Shown: positions 30,699 through 40,940, counted from the stretch's first letter. The stretch: 64,000 nt of DNA from Methylobacter psychrophilus (GCF_025583945.1 NZ_JAOEGU010000003.1:1-64000), one strand, 5' to 3'. Numbers and translations: made by a program. Notes: generated by a model not told the origin, from the letters alone.

Positions 30699-31107
30699 GA
30701 TTCGCACTGATCAATAATCAGTAACACAGCTTTGTTCGAAGAAAGCTGCACAGCTGATTTTTACGCATTACCCTATTGAACACCCAGGATACTCTATTTA
30801 CCCTGCTCGCAGGACATCTTGCATAAATTAAATAAACAGCCTGATTCCCCGTATCAAGAATGAAATGATTTTGGGGAGAATGATACAATCAACACACCTT
30901 TATCATTGCCAAAGTATGTTGCACCTAATAAATAGTTAAAAATCCATATCTGAATGCATTCACAGAGAGTTCATCTTAAATCGACTAATGTTGTATTAAA
31001 GATTAAGCTAATCAAATAGCGTATGCTTCGATAATCAAGCAACTCGCGGCAATACCTGTAAGTATTCAATAACCGGTTTATTTTATATTTTTTAATGGAG
31101 TGATTAA
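30699..31107. other. divergent intergenic region between mlaF and rmlA
   Basis: About 410 bp with no open frame of note. It must hold the rmlA promoter, but no strong -35/-10 pair stands out. ATGGAGTG provides a ribosome site 6-8 nt ahead of the rmlA ATG. No JUMPstart element was seen. Confidence 0.5.
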
Positions 31108-31998
31108 ATGAAAGGCATTATTTTAGCGGGTGGTAGCGGAACCCGGCTTTACCCGATTACCAAAGGCGTCAGTAAACAGCTGACGCCGATTTACGACAAA
31201 CCCATGATTTATTATCCGCTGTCGGCCTTAATGCTTTCGGGCATCACCGAAGTGTTGATTATTTCTACGCCTAAAGACTTGCCCCGCTTTGAAGAATTAT
31301 TGGGCGATGGCGCGGACATCGGCATGCGCTTTTCCTATAAGGTACAACCATCGCCGGATGGTTTGGCTCAAGCATTTATTCTGGGCGCTGACTTTATTGG
31401 TGACGATGATGTGTGCATGGTATTGGGCGATAATATCTTTTACGGACATGGTTTGGTCGAGATGCTGGCTCATGCGGTTTTCAATGTCACCGCGCATAAA
31501 AAAGCGACCGTTTTTGGTTATCATGTTAAAGATCCTGATCAGTATGGCGTTGCCGAATTTGATGACAACGGTAATGTGCTGAGTATTGAAGAAAAGCCCA
31601 GTCAACCTAAAAGTAATTATGCCGTCGTAGGTTTATATTTTTATCCGAACAGTGTCATTGAGATTGCCAAAAATATTAAACCCTCGCATCGTGGTGAGCT
31701 GGAAATTACTACCGTTAATCAAGTGTACCTTGAACAAGGCAATTTAAAAGTTGAACTGATGGGCCGTGGTTATGCCTGGCTGGATACCGGTACCCATGAA
31801 TCCTTATTGGAAGCCTCCAATTTTATTCAAACCATTGAAAAAAGGCAGGGCTTAAAAGTGGCGTGTATTGAAGAAATTGCCTATGAAATGAGCTATATCT
31901 CCCAAGCGCAATTAATCCAATTAGCCCAGCCACTGTTAAAAAACCAATACGGACAGTATCTGTTGCGGCGCGCAGGCGAAGGTACGGCAAGTATATGA
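31108..31998 (+). CDS. rmlA: glucose-1-phosphate thymidylyltransferase
   Basis: The 296-residue enzyme makes dTDP-glucose, the first step to dTDP-L-rhamnose. The start [18 protein letters not shown] carries the nucleotide loop G-G-x-G-T-R-L. [17 protein letters not shown] and GDNIFYGHG follow, all typical of RmlA. It heads the rmlACDB operon and overlaps rmlC by 4 bp (ATGA). Confidence 0.97.
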   Translation: MKGIILAGGSGTRLYPITKGVSKQLTPIYDKPMIYYPLSALMLSGITEVLIISTPKDLPRFEELLGDGADIGMRFSYKVQPSPDGLAQAFILGADFIGDDDVCMVLGDNIFYGHGLVEMLAHAVFNVTAHKKATVFGYHVKDPDQYGVAEFDDNGNVLSIEEKPSQPKSNYAVVGLYFYPNSVIEIAKNIKPSHRGELEITTVNQVYLEQGNLKVELMGRGYAWLDTGTHESLLEASNFIQTIEKRQGLKVACIEEIAYEMSYISQAQLIQLAQPLLKNQYGQYLLRRAGEGTASI

Positions 31999-32567
31999 AT
32001 TTTATAAGAACCAGTATCCCCGATGTCATTATCATTGAACCCCGCGTTTTTGGTGATGAGCGAGGTTACTTTATTGAGACCTTTCGCCAGGATAAACTGA
32101 ATGCTTTTCTGGGTTTTACCATTGATTTTATTCAGGATAATGAATCAAAATCGGGTTATGGCGTATTAAGAGGTCTGCATTATCAACTGGCCCCGGCATC
32201 ACAAACCAAACTGGTGAGGGTGATTAAAGGCAAGGTACTGGATGTCGCTGTGGATATTAGAGTCGGCAGCCCGACTTTTGGACAGCATGTGAGTGTCGAG
32301 TTATCTGAACAAAACAAACGCCAACTATTTGTACCACGCGGTTTTGCCCATGGTTTTGTCGTGCTCGAAGATGACACCATTTTTGCTTATAAAGTGGACA
32401 ATTATTACTCTCCGGAAAACGACCGGGGACTGGCTTTTGATGATCCGTCTTTAGGCATTGATTGGCTGGTAGCAAAAGAACAGCTACAACTATCCGCAAA
32501 AGATACCATCCAACCCACACTTGATAACGCGGAGTTGTTTAACAATGCGGGTAGCCTTTATGCCTAA
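31995..32567 (+). CDS. rmlC: dTDP-4-dehydrorhamnose 3,5-epimerase
   Basis: This 190-residue cupin epimerises C3 and C5 of the 4-keto sugar. It has [40 protein letters not shown] with the catalytic His, and [15 protein letters not shown]. Size and motifs are standard for RmlC (about 180 aa). It overlaps both neighbours (4 bp with rmlA and 8 bp with rmlD). Confidence 0.96.
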   Translation: MNFIRTSIPDVIIIEPRVFGDERGYFIETFRQDKLNAFLGFTIDFIQDNESKSGYGVLRGLHYQLAPASQTKLVRVIKGKVLDVAVDIRVGSPTFGQHVSVELSEQNKRQLFVPRGFAHGFVVLEDDTIFAYKVDNYYSPENDRGLAFDDPSLGIDWLVAKEQLQLSAKDTIQPTLDNAELFNNAGSLYA

Positions 32568-33447
32568 ATCCATACTGGTGACCGGTGCAAATGGACAACT
32601 GGGCCGTGAACTGCGCCAATTAAGTGACTTAAACACCGACTTTACATTTACTTTTATCAGTCGGGATGAGCTGGATTTAAGTGATTCAGAAGCCATACAA
32701 ACCTGGTTTATGGATAAAGCTTTTGACGTCATTATTAATTGCGCCGCCTACACGGCCGTCGATAAGGCTGAAGTTGAACCTGAACTGGCAAGAGCCCTTA
32801 ACAGCACCGCCGTCGAAACGCTGGCGCGGATTGCCAAAGCCAAAAACAGCGCGTTGATTCATATCTCAACAGATTATGTGTTTAATGGCAAAAACTACCA
32901 ACCTTATAGTGAAACAGATCTTACCGATCCTCAAGGCATTTACGGACAAACCAAACTTGAGGGCGAACAGGCGATGCTGGCGATTAATCCGGCAAAATCT
33001 ATCATCATTCGTACGTCCTGGGTGTATTCACGCTTTGGCAATAACTTTGTCAAAACCATGCTGCGCTTGGGCAAAGAACGTGAAGAACTGGGCGTTATTT
33101 ATGATCAGGTAGGGACACCCACTTCGGCACAGGATTTGGCACTCGCCATTCTGGCGATTATTCAACATCCCAAACTGGAGAGCCTGACTGACACCGAAAT
33201 TTATCACTTCAGTAATGAAGGCGTTTGTAGTTGGTATGACTTTGCCAAAGCAATTTTTGAATACTCTGCTATTGTTTGCCAGGTTAAACCGATAGTAACC
33301 AAAGACTATCCAACACCGGCAACCCGTCCGCATTACAGCTTGCTGAACAAGGCAAAAATTAAAAGCACGTTTGACCTGACTATTCCTTACTGGAAAGACA
33401 GCCTAGCTGACTGCCTGAATAACTTAACCGGAACCGACTACTCATGA
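32560..33447 (+). CDS. rmlD: dTDP-4-dehydrorhamnose reductase
   Basis: RmlD reduces the 4-keto group to give dTDP-L-rhamnose. From the ATG at 32560 the product has 295 residues and begins [18 protein letters not shown], the NADPH-binding start of the family. The longer frame from 32521 adds 13 residues that overlap rmlC. STDYVFNGKNYQPYSETD and the YGQTKLEGE (Tyr-x3-Lys) motif are present. It overlaps rmlB by 4 bp. Confidence 0.96.
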   Translation: MPKSILVTGANGQLGRELRQLSDLNTDFTFTFISRDELDLSDSEAIQTWFMDKAFDVIINCAAYTAVDKAEVEPELARALNSTAVETLARIAKAKNSALIHISTDYVFNGKNYQPYSETDLTDPQGIYGQTKLEGEQAMLAINPAKSIIIRTSWVYSRFGNNFVKTMLRLGKEREELGVIYDQVGTPTSAQDLALAILAIIQHPKLESLTDTEIYHFSNEGVCSWYDFAKAIFEYSAIVCQVKPIVTKDYPTPATRPHYSLLNKAKIKSTFDLTIPYWKDSLADCLNNLTGTDYS

Positions 33448-34451
33448 AAGCTCTCTTGATCACCGGCTGCGCCGGTTTTATCGGCAGTAATTTTGCCCCT
33501 TATTTTTTAGAAAAATACCCTGAATATCACTTGGTTAATCTTGATTTATTAACCTATGCCGGCAATCTTGAAAACCTTGCCGAAATTGCCGGTAATGACC
33601 GTTATACGTTTATTCACGGCGACATTTGCGACCGTAACTTACTGGAGCAGCTGTTTAGCCAACATGATATTCGCGGTGTTATCCATTTTGCCGCAGAAAG
33701 TCATGTCGATAACTCCATCAAAAACCCTGGTGTTTTTGTGCAGACCAATGTTAACGGCACGTTTACCCTGATTGATGTCGCCTATAAATACTGGATGGAA
33801 AAACCGTTTGTTTTTAAGCCCGGCTATGAGGCTTGTCGCTTTCATCATATCTCTACCGATGAAGTGTACGGAACGTTGGGTGAAACCGGCCTGTTTACCG
33901 AAGCCACGCCATACGCACCTAATTCTCCCTACTCGGCCAGCAAAGCCGGCAGCGATATGATTGTCCGCAGTTATTACCATACCTATGGCATGAACACGGT
34001 GATTACAAACTGCTCCAACAATTATGGCCCCAAACAGCATAACGAAAAATTGATTCCAACCATCATCCGCAAAGCGGTTAGTGGCGAAAACATCCCCATT
34101 TATGGCGATGGCAAAAATATACGTGACTGGCTTTATGTGTTGGATCACTGTAAAGGTATTGATTTGGTTTACCATACCGGTAACGTCGGCGAAGTCTACA
34201 ATATTGGCGGCCGTAATGAGCGCAACAATAATTACATTGCCGATAAAGTCTGTGAGATTTTGGATGAACTGCGCCCTAAAGCCCAAGGTAGCTATAAGGA
34301 TCAGCTTAACTATGTCGAAGACCGCGCCGGTCATGACAAACGTTATGCCATCGATGCCACCAAGATAGAAACCGAACTGGGTTGGCAGGCCGATGAGAGC
34401 TTTGAAAGCGGGATTATTAAGACAATTAAGTGGTATTTGGGGAAAGCGTAA
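33444..34451 (+). CDS. rmlB: dTDP-glucose 4,6-dehydratase
   Basis: This 335-residue extended SDR converts dTDP-glucose to the 4-keto-6-deoxy sugar. The NAD loop reads TGCAGFIGSN, with Cys where Gly is usual. HISTDEVYG and YSASKAGSD (Tyr-x3-Lys) are the family active-site signatures, followed by NYGPKQHNEKLIPT. It is the last gene in the operon. In many bacteria rmlB comes first, so the A-C-D-B order is less common. Confidence 0.95.
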   Translation: MKALLITGCAGFIGSNFAPYFLEKYPEYHLVNLDLLTYAGNLENLAEIAGNDRYTFIHGDICDRNLLEQLFSQHDIRGVIHFAAESHVDNSIKNPGVFVQTNVNGTFTLIDVAYKYWMEKPFVFKPGYEACRFHHISTDEVYGTLGETGLFTEATPYAPNSPYSASKAGSDMIVRSYYHTYGMNTVITNCSNNYGPKQHNEKLIPTIIRKAVSGENIPIYGDGKNIRDWLYVLDHCKGIDLVYHTGNVGEVYNIGGRNERNNNYIADKVCEILDELRPKAQGSYKDQLNYVEDRAGHDKRYAIDATKIETELGWQADESFESGIIKTIKWYLGKA

Positions 34452-34468
34452 AATACGTGTGAGTATTG

Positions 34469-34498
34469 TGCCGAACGGGTTAAAAACCTCGTTCGGCA
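34469..34498 (+). terminator. hairpin after rmlB
   Basis: TGCCGAACG (34469-34477) pairs with CGTTCGGCA (34490-34498). The stem continues inward with GGTT/AACC and one bulged base. It starts 18 nt past the rmlB stop. The T tract is short. It also lies 52 nt past the end of the opposing gene at 34550 and could serve both. Confidence 0.72.
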
Positions 34499-34549
34499 GT
34501 TACTACTTACTAGCTTTAAAGATTTATCAGAACATGGTTTTTGTGCTGA

Positions 34550-34837
34550 TCAGTCGATACTTATCCATTCTTCCAGTGCCGCAATAATGCTTTTTGCTTG
34601 ATCTTTACTGGAGATATTAAATTTTGATTTTTGTTGGTATTCACCATTGCGCTTTTGATAGCGACGAATGGTATATTTATCGGGTCCATATTCTTCTTTG
34701 GCACGATTCCAGTCCTGATAACGGTACATAACCGTAGCCCACGCACCTTTGGTCAGTACTTTTTTATCCAGCTCTTTAACTGTTTCTATCCCGCCATCTT
34801 CGTACGTTACCGTCAATTCATCTACAGTTTCAGCCAT
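34550..34837 (-). CDS. small conserved-looking protein, possibly PC4-like fold
   Basis: The 95-residue protein is soluble and charged. I do not recognise a named family. The order YTIRRYQKRNGEYQQKSKF, then NISSKDQAKSIIAALEEWI, is like the bacterial PC4/YdbC single-strand DNA-binding fold: a reactive strand with aromatic and basic residues, a turn and a terminal helix. This is a pattern resemblance only. It is a lone gene between the rml operon and the propeller gene. Confidence 0.55.
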   Translation of the reverse strand: MAETVDELTVTYEDGGIETVKELDKKVLTKGAWATVMYRYQDWNRAKEEYGPDKYTIRRYQKRNGEYQQKSKFNISSKDQAKSIIAALEEWISID

Positions 34838-35016
34838 TTTATTCTCAAATAATCAATGTTTAGTTAGGGGCTTATCACAACGGCCCAATGCGCAAATATC
34901 ACGAGTCTATTACTGTTACACAAGTGACTGGAAGCCGATTTGTGAATACAGTTTTCTTCTTAAATTTAATGACAAGAACTTTTTACCTTACTTACAAAAG
35001 CGTAACCGAAACCAGG

Positions 35017-35976
35017 TTACTTGCCAAAAAACTGCCCAAAGGCACGACTACCTTCACCGGTTTTAATGGTATTAATGATTTTAAGGGTCTGGGCATCAAT
35101 CACTGATACAGTACTATCAAACCAGTTAGCAACATAAACATATCGGTCATCAGGATGCGTATTAATACCTTCAGGTTTATCACCAACTTCAATCAAGCCG
35201 ATTTCTTTTAACGTTTCGGTATCAATAACCGACACAGAACTATCATCCTGATTGGTCACAAACAGACGACTATCATTAAGAGCTAATGCGGCTGCATAAG
35301 GCAGCATGTTAACTTTTATGGTCGCAATGACTAACATGCGCCTGGTTTCCAACACGGTTACATCGTCACTTTTTACATTGGCGACATAAATACGTTCACC
35401 CCTGGCATCAATGGTCAGCCCAAAAGGATGCGTACCCACTGCCGTGGTTTTACTGATAGTGAGATTATTAAGGTCAATTTTAGAAACCGAGTTACTTAGA
35501 CGGTTGGCGACATACAACCAGCGATTGTCAGGACTGACCACCAAACCCGATGGCGAATCACCCACGGGGATATTTTTAATAATGCTGAAACTGTCGGCAT
35601 CAACAACATCAACACTATTATTGTACCAATCTGCTACATAAATACGTTTGCCATCAGTAGCGACAGCAATACCTAATGCCCCGTCACTCACAACAACCTT
35701 GGCAATAACTTCACGTTTTTTTACGTCTATAACGGCGAAACCATGAGCTTCCGGTGTACTGACATAAACTTTATCTCCGGCAGGGGCAACGGCAACGCCG
35801 GCAGGCTTCCCGGACACACTGATCGTATCGACTACTTTGCCCTGCTCAGTATCAATAATAGAAACACTGTCATCCAATTGATTGGTAATATAAGCAAAAG
35901 GAGTCGCTGAAAGTGGCGTACTAAAAAAAGCGGTAGCGATAACCATCGCTACCGCTTGATAATTCACAACAAACAC
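35017..35976 (-). CDS. periplasmic YVTN-type seven-bladed beta-propeller protein
   Basis: The product has 319 residues and begins at a GTG with AGGG seven nt upstream. It has a signal peptide (hydrophobic stretch to STPLSATP, about residue 26) and seven similar repeats of about 42 residues. Each has a strand like I-Y-V-A-N followed by S-V-x-V-I-D (for example AYITNQLDDSVSIID and VYVANWFDSTVSVID), giving a seven-bladed propeller. Related proteins occur beside PQQ-dependent alcohol dehydrogenase genes in methylotrophs. It follows the MxaD-like gene by 10 bp in one operon. The ligand is unknown. Confidence 0.85.
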   Translation of the reverse strand: MFVVNYQAVAMVIATAFFSTPLSATPFAYITNQLDDSVSIIDTEQGKVVDTISVSGKPAGVAVAPAGDKVYVSTPEAHGFAVIDVKKREVIAKVVVSDGALGIAVATDGKRIYVADWYNNSVDVVDADSFSIIKNIPVGDSPSGLVVSPDNRWLYVANRLSNSVSKIDLNNLTISKTTAVGTHPFGLTIDARGERIYVANVKSDDVTVLETRRMLVIATIKVNMLPYAAALALNDSRLFVTNQDDSSVSVIDTETLKEIGLIEVGDKPEGINTHPDDRYVYVANWFDSTVSVIDAQTLKIINTIKTGEGSRAFGQFFGK

Positions 35977-35986
35977 TCGATAACCC

Positions 35987-36550
35987 TTACTTTTCAGCCA
36001 AGGCTTTCAGGTTGGCCAAGCCTTCTTTTAAAACAGCAGTCACTGCTTCGTTAGCAGTCGTTTCGTTCATTTCTACAGGTGGATTGTTATTTGTGTAAGC
36101 ACGGTAATAACCGGCAGTCCAGGAAACGACAGAAGTATCACCTTTAGCTTCTACATCAATACTTGCCGAGTAGTTATCTACCGGCAATACCGGTACACTT
36201 TCTTCAGCGCCGGCATGAGTAATTGTTTTTGCAGTACTCATTTCGGTAATTTTGTAAGCATAAGACATTTTTGTCTCATCGTACTTTTTCAGCTCTTCAG
36301 TGATAATACCACCCTCTTTTAAGGTCAGAACACGCTTTGCGCCTTTTGCATTACCACCTTCTGCCTTTGTGGAAGCTACAGCGGGAAGCCAGGACATATC
36401 GCCATAATCTTTGATTAGGGCCCATACTTTTTCAGCCGGTGCATTGATGGTAATTTGTTCTTCGGCTTTTTGACGTACAGGGCCATGTGCATTGGCAATC
36501 GCTGTAAACAAGAACAGTGCAACTGATGCAACTAACGTAACTTTCTTCAT
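35987..36550 (-). CDS. exported SRPBCC-fold protein, MxaD-like
   Basis: From the ATG at 36550 (AGGAG ribosome site) the product has 187 residues. Its signal peptide ends AIANA, and the mature protein would begin His-Gly-Pro. The body is a START/SRPBCC domain: EQITINAPAEKVWALIKDYGDMSWLPAV opens the fold, and the last helix is AVTAVLKEGLANLKALAEK. MxaD of methylotrophs, which aids electron transfer between methanol dehydrogenase and cytochrome cL, has this form. The propeller gene just downstream fits such a role. This is inference, as no dehydrogenase gene is nearby. Confidence 0.75.
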   Translation of the reverse strand: MKKVTLVASVALFLFTAIANAHGPVRQKAEEQITINAPAEKVWALIKDYGDMSWLPAVASTKAEGGNAKGAKRVLTLKEGGIITEELKKYDETKMSYAYKITEMSTAKTITHAGAEESVPVLPVDNYSASIDVEAKGDTSVVSWTAGYYRAYTNNNPPVEMNETTANEAVTAVLKEGLANLKALAEK

Positions 36551-36598
36551 AGTAACTCCTGATTGTGAATATAGTTGTGGATATAAATGGTAAGGCAT

Positions 36599-37055
36599 GA
36601 ATATTTATTGGTTTGAATCATTCATACTCAGCATAGTTTATGCCGAGATACAAAGTATGGGGATAAAAAATTTGATACGCCGACTATTCCCGGCACATTA
36701 TTCTTATGTCCAAGTTGGCTATTATATGTCAACTAAGTATCCCAAGCATTAGTTGGCGCACTTAAAAATTTAATATCCTGCGTGGTTGAAGCAATTTAGC
36801 TATTGACCAAAACACACTTGGGCACATCTATGATTGGGCTATTTTATGGGAGCATTAAATGCGATATTTGTACACTACCTGTTTATTTAGCTAGCCAACT
36901 ATTTATTTTGCAGCGCCAATAATGGACTTGTATTTTTCTATGCCCGCCAAAAGCCGTGCCACTTAAGGCACCAATATCGACAACCTGAGTCCTTCAACCA
37001 AGATTTGTCAAAGGATGAATTACTTACTTTAGTGCATATCGGTTTCTGCCCTTTG
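36599..37055. other. intergenic stretch upstream of hrcA, no gene seen
   Basis: About 460 bp without a supported frame. It separates two divergent genes and is AT-rich. Small repeats of AGTTGGC/GCCAACT occur at 36713, 36752 and about 36893; their meaning is unclear. Confidence 0.45.
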
Positions 37056-37099
37056 TTGACAATGATCGGGTGAACTGATATTTTTCAGGATTAGCACTC
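37056..37099 (+). promoter_or_regulatory. hrcA promoter with half of a CIRCE element
   Basis: TTGACA (37056-37061) and TATTTT (37079-37084) are separated by 17 bp, a vegetative promoter. TTAGCACTC at 37091-37099, near the expected start site, is an exact left arm of the HrcA operator CIRCE. The right arm GAGTGCTAA, expected after 9 bp, is absent. Confidence 0.6.
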
Positions 37100-37124
37100 A
37101 CGCGTTGGCTTTATAGAGGTATAG

Positions 37125-38183
37125 GTGAGTAAGATTACTCGGGATTTAAACGAACGGTCGTTGCAGTTACTAAAAACACTGGTTAAACGCTATATCAATG
37201 ATGGACAGCCTGTAGGTTCCCGAGTGTTATCAACAGATTCGGAGTTAAATTTAAGCTCTGCAACCATTCGTAATGTCATGGCCGATCTGGAAGATTTAGG
37301 CTTGATACATTCACCACACACGTCAGCGGGACGCGTACCTACTGTTAGTGGCTATCGCTTGTTTGTTGACAGCTTGTTAATCATTAAGCCGTTGGACACC
37401 AAAGAATTAACCAGGCTGTATGAAGGATTATCGAAAAAAGAAGACATCAGTAACATGATCGGGGTTACCTCACGGTTAATTGCAGAATTAACTAAAATGG
37501 CCGGGGTAGTGACTTTACCAAAAAGAGAATTAGTCTGCTTGCGGCATATTGAATTTTTGCCTTTATCACATAAACGCGTACTGGTTATTTTCGTCACTAA
37601 TGAACAAGAAGTTCATAACAAAGTTATTCATACCGACAAGTTATTTAGCGCGGCAGAACTACAACAAGCTGGTGCCTATCTTGGTTCAATCTATGGTGGC
37701 CAGAGCTTGAACGCTGTTCGTTCTGCCGTTTTAAAAGAACTGCAAGATGATCAGGATCGTATGAATCAAGCGATGCTGGATGCGATAAAAATGGCACAAT
37801 TGACGTTTCAATCTGACCCTGAGAAAAATGATTATGTGCTAACCGGAGAAACCAACTTAATGGGCTTTTCCGAGTTATCGGGCCGTGATCATTTAAAAAA
37901 ATTGTTTGAAGCATTTAGCCAAAAGCAGGATGTTATTCACCTTCTGGATCAATCCATGAAAGCGGAAGGGGTCCAGATTTTTATAGGTGAAGAATCAGGT
38001 TGCCAAGCATTTGATCATTGTAGCCTGGTTACTTCTTCTTATTCTGTTGATGATGAAGTGGTTGGTGTACTTGGTGTTATTGGACCCACACGCATGGCTT
38101 ATGAAAAAATCATCCCGTTTGTTGATATTACCGCAAAAATATTGGGTGCAGCCTTGAATCCAAAAACATCGACCCCATCATAG
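37125..38183 (+). CDS. hrcA: heat-inducible transcription repressor HrcA
   Basis: This 352-residue repressor of heat-shock genes starts at GTG (37125) with AGAGG upstream. The winged-helix N-terminus reads LLKTLVKRYINDGQPVGSRVLS, then LSSATIRNVMADLEDLGLIHSPHTSAGRVPT, the DNA-binding signature. The rest is the GAF-like dimerisation domain with IGEESGCQAFDHCSLV. It is first in the hrcA-grpE-dnaK-dnaJ group and presumably autoregulated. Confidence 0.96.
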   Translation: MSKITRDLNERSLQLLKTLVKRYINDGQPVGSRVLSTDSELNLSSATIRNVMADLEDLGLIHSPHTSAGRVPTVSGYRLFVDSLLIIKPLDTKELTRLYEGLSKKEDISNMIGVTSRLIAELTKMAGVVTLPKRELVCLRHIEFLPLSHKRVLVIFVTNEQEVHNKVIHTDKLFSAAELQQAGAYLGSIYGGQSLNAVRSAVLKELQDDQDRMNQAMLDAIKMAQLTFQSDPEKNDYVLTGETNLMGFSELSGRDHLKKLFEAFSQKQDVIHLLDQSMKAEGVQIFIGEESGCQAFDHCSLVTSSYSVDDEVVGVLGVIGPTRMAYEKIIPFVDITAKILGAALNPKTSTPS

Positions 38184-38244
38184 ATAGCAATATTTCTTTG
38201 TGCATTTATGCACGTTATCACAACTATTTTAAGGAACTTAAAAG

Positions 38245-38841
38245 ATGAGTATTGATCAGGAAACACCTGAATCACAGATTGATGTTGAAGCCAAAACTCC
38301 CGATGAAGAGCTGCAACACACTGAAGTGGGTGAGCATGAATACACCATTGAAGAGCTGAAACAAGAACTGGAAGAAGCCAAACAAAAAGCGCACGATTCA
38401 TGGGATAAAGCCGTTCGCACCCAGGCGGAGATGGAAAACCTGAGAAAAAGAACTCAAAAGGATCTGGAAGATGCCCATAAATTTGCCTTAACCAGTTTTG
38501 GCAAAGCACTACTGCCCGTATTTGACAGCCTGGTTTTGGGCTTGCAAGCGGCAACCGGCGATAGCGAGGAAGTAAAAAAATTCAGGGAAGGCAGTGACTT
38601 AACGATTAAACAGTTTGAAGCCTTGTTTGAAAAATTTAATATCGTTGCCATTGATCCTTTGGGGCAACCTTTTAACGCGGAACAACATCAAGCGATGATG
38701 ATGCAAGAAGTAGAAGGTGCAGAACCCAATACCGTCGTTAACGTGTTTCAAAAAGGTTATGTCCTGAATGGACGTTTACTAAGACCCGCGATGGTCGTGG
38801 TAGCAAAAGCCGCAGAAAAACCATCAGAAGATAATGTGTAG
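38245..38841 (+). CDS. grpE: nucleotide exchange factor GrpE
   Basis: GrpE (198 residues) releases ADP from DnaK. An acidic N-terminus leads into a long coiled coil (about 38-85) and then the C-terminal beta-domain with EKFNIVAIDPLGQPFNAEQHQAM and VVNVFQKGYVLNGRLLRPAMVVVAK. These are GrpE signatures. It lies 61 bp after hrcA and 77 bp ahead of dnaK. Confidence 0.97.
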   Translation: MSIDQETPESQIDVEAKTPDEELQHTEVGEHEYTIEELKQELEEAKQKAHDSWDKAVRTQAEMENLRKRTQKDLEDAHKFALTSFGKALLPVFDSLVLGLQAATGDSEEVKKFREGSDLTIKQFEALFEKFNIVAIDPLGQPFNAEQHQAMMMQEVEGAEPNTVVNVFQKGYVLNGRLLRPAMVVVAKAAEKPSEDNV

Positions 38842-38918
38842 GCTTGAACACCATAAAACAGCCCCCATATCGACAATAACTTTTACATTTTTTATACAAA
38901 TTCAGTCTGGAGCATTCA

Positions 38919-40844
38919 ATGGCTAAAATAATTGGCATAGATTTAGGAACGACCAACTCGTGTGTTGCGGTGTTGGAAAACGGCGTCGCAAAAGTAATTG
39001 AAAACAGTGAAGGTGCGCGTACTACGCCTTCCATTATTGCTTTTAGTAGTGATGATGAAGTTTTGGTAGGACAATCGGCAAAACGCCAGGCAGTCACCAA
39101 TCCAAAAAACACCCTGTTTGCCATTAAACGTTTGATTGGTCGTCGTTTTAAAGATGATGTCGTACAAAAAGACATCAAAATGGTGCCTTACTCAATCGTC
39201 GAAGCAGAAAACGGCGATGCATGGGTAGAAGTACATGGCAAAAAAATGGCCTCGCCAGAAATTTCAGCCCGTATTTTGATGAAGTTAAAAAAAGATGCTG
39301 AAGCCTATTTAGGCGAAACGGTAACCGAAGCGGTTATTACTGTTCCTGCTTATTTTAACGATTCACAACGTCAGGCAACTAAAGATGCCGGTCGTATTGC
39401 CGGCTTGGAAGTAAGACGTATTATTAACGAACCCACTGCATCGGCATTGGCATTTGGTATGGACAAGCCTAAAGGCGACACCAAAATTGCCGTCTATGAC
39501 TTGGGTGGCGGTACTTTTGATATATCCATCATTGAAATTGCCGAAATAGATGGTGAACATCAATTTGAAGTATTATCAACCAATGGTGATACTTTCCTGG
39601 GTGGCGAAGATTTTGACTCAAGAGTTATTGAGTTTCTTGCCGCTGAGTTTAAAAAAGAAAGTGGCGTAGATGTACACAACGACCCATTGGCTCTGCAGCG
39701 TTTAAAAGAAGCAGCAGAAAAAGCCAAGATCGAATTGTCGTCAAGCCAACAAACCGATGTTAACTTGCCTTACATTACTGCAGATGCCTCTGGCCCCAAG
39801 CATTTAAACGTTAAGTTGACTCGCGCCAAACTCGAATCTTTGGTTGAAGAACTAATTAACCGTACTAAAGGCCCTTGTGAAATGGCGCTAAAAGATGCCG
39901 GTCTTAAAGCATCAGAAATCAATGACGTAATTTTGGTGGGCGGTCAAACCCGTATGCCGAAAGTGCAGGAAATGGTTAAAAGTATTTTTGGTCAAGAACC
40001 CCGTAAAGACGTCAACCCCGATGAAGCCGTTGCTTTAGGCGCTGCGATTCAAGCGGGTGTTTTGTCAGGTGATGTTAAGGATGTCTTGTTGCTGGACGTT
40101 ATTCCTTTGTCTTTAGGTATTGAAACAATGGGCGGCATTTTAACCAAATTGATTGAAAAAAATACCACCATTCCAACCAATGCAGCACAAGTTTTTTCTA
40201 CGGCTGATGACAATCAAACTGCTGTCACCATTCATGTGTTGCAAGGTGAACGTGAAAAAGCATCGGCTAATAAATCACTGGGCCGTTTTGATTTAGCGGA
40301 TATTCCACCGGCATCGCGTGGCGTTCCACAAATTGAAGTGTCTTTTGATATTGATGCCAACGGTATTTTAAACGTATCGGCTAAAGACAAGGCAACCGGT
40401 AAAAAACAATCGATTGTTATTAAAGCTTCCAGTGGTTTGTCAGATGATGAAGTTGATCGTATGATTAAAGATGCTGAAGCCCATGCTGATGAAGATCGCA
40501 AGTTGACTGAATTGGTCCATGCCCGTAATCACGCGGATGGAATGATTCATGCCACTGAAAAGTCTTTAAAAGAATTGGCTGACCAAGTTGGTGCAGAAGA
40601 AAAAACCAGCATTGAACACGCGATTGAAGCACTGAAAGAAGCCGTTAAAGGTGATGATAAAGAGGCCATTGAAGCGAAAACCAATGACTTAACTGAATTA
40701 TCAGGTAAACTGGCCGAACGCGTTTATGCACAAAAAGCCGGCGCTGAAGGCGGTGAAGCCCATCATGATAGCGGCTCATCACATCATCAAGAAACGGATG
40801 ACAGTGTGGTTGATGCTGAGTTTGAAGAAGTTAAAAAAGACTAA
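38919..40844 (+). CDS. dnaK: chaperone DnaK (Hsp70)
   Basis: The 641-residue Hsp70 begins [20 protein letters not shown]. The ATPase domain contains [17 protein letters not shown] and [12 protein letters not shown]. The linker [19 protein letters not shown] leads to the substrate-binding domain and helical lid. The tail ends [14 protein letters not shown], the usual gammaproteobacterial type. The length matches E. coli (638). Confidence 0.98.
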   Translation: MAKIIGIDLGTTNSCVAVLENGVAKVIENSEGARTTPSIIAFSSDDEVLVGQSAKRQAVTNPKNTLFAIKRLIGRRFKDDVVQKDIKMVPYSIVEAENGDAWVEVHGKKMASPEISARILMKLKKDAEAYLGETVTEAVITVPAYFNDSQRQATKDAGRIAGLEVRRIINEPTASALAFGMDKPKGDTKIAVYDLGGGTFDISIIEIAEIDGEHQFEVLSTNGDTFLGGEDFDSRVIEFLAAEFKKESGVDVHNDPLALQRLKEAAEKAKIELSSSQQTDVNLPYITADASGPKHLNVKLTRAKLESLVEELINRTKGPCEMALKDAGLKASEINDVILVGGQTRMPKVQEMVKSIFGQEPRKDVNPDEAVALGAAIQAGVLSGDVKDVLLLDVIPLSLGIETMGGILTKLIEKNTTIPTNAAQVFSTADDNQTAVTIHVLQGEREKASANKSLGRFDLADIPPASRGVPQIEVSFDIDANGILNVSAKDKATGKKQSIVIKASSGLSDDEVDRMIKDAEAHADEDRKLTELVHARNHADGMIHATEKSLKELADQVGAEEKTSIEHAIEALKEAVKGDDKEAIEAKTNDLTELSGKLAERVYAQKAGAEGGEAHHDSGSSHHQETDDSVVDAEFEEVKKD

Positions 40845-40900
40845 CACAATTTAGCGGTATTAATTCTCTCTCATTTTTGAGAGACGAATTGAAATAAAAT

Positions 40901-40940
40901 GCAGGTTGAGATGGAGATATCCGTCTCAATCTGCTTTTTA
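40901..40940 (+). terminator. terminator after dnaK
   Basis: A 15-bp stem (40901-40915 with 40920-40934, two G-U pairs) has a 4-nt loop and a TTTTT tail. It starts 56 nt past the dnaK stop. A smaller hairpin (CTCTCTC/GAGAGA) lies just before it. dnaJ therefore may have its own promoter or rely on partial readthrough. Confidence 0.85.

Noticed and set aside
31126-31145. A GGTGGTAGCGG string like the ops element at the start of rmlA
   Set aside because: It is inside the gene and encodes the conserved G-G-S-G-T-R nucleotide loop, so the match is due to coding.
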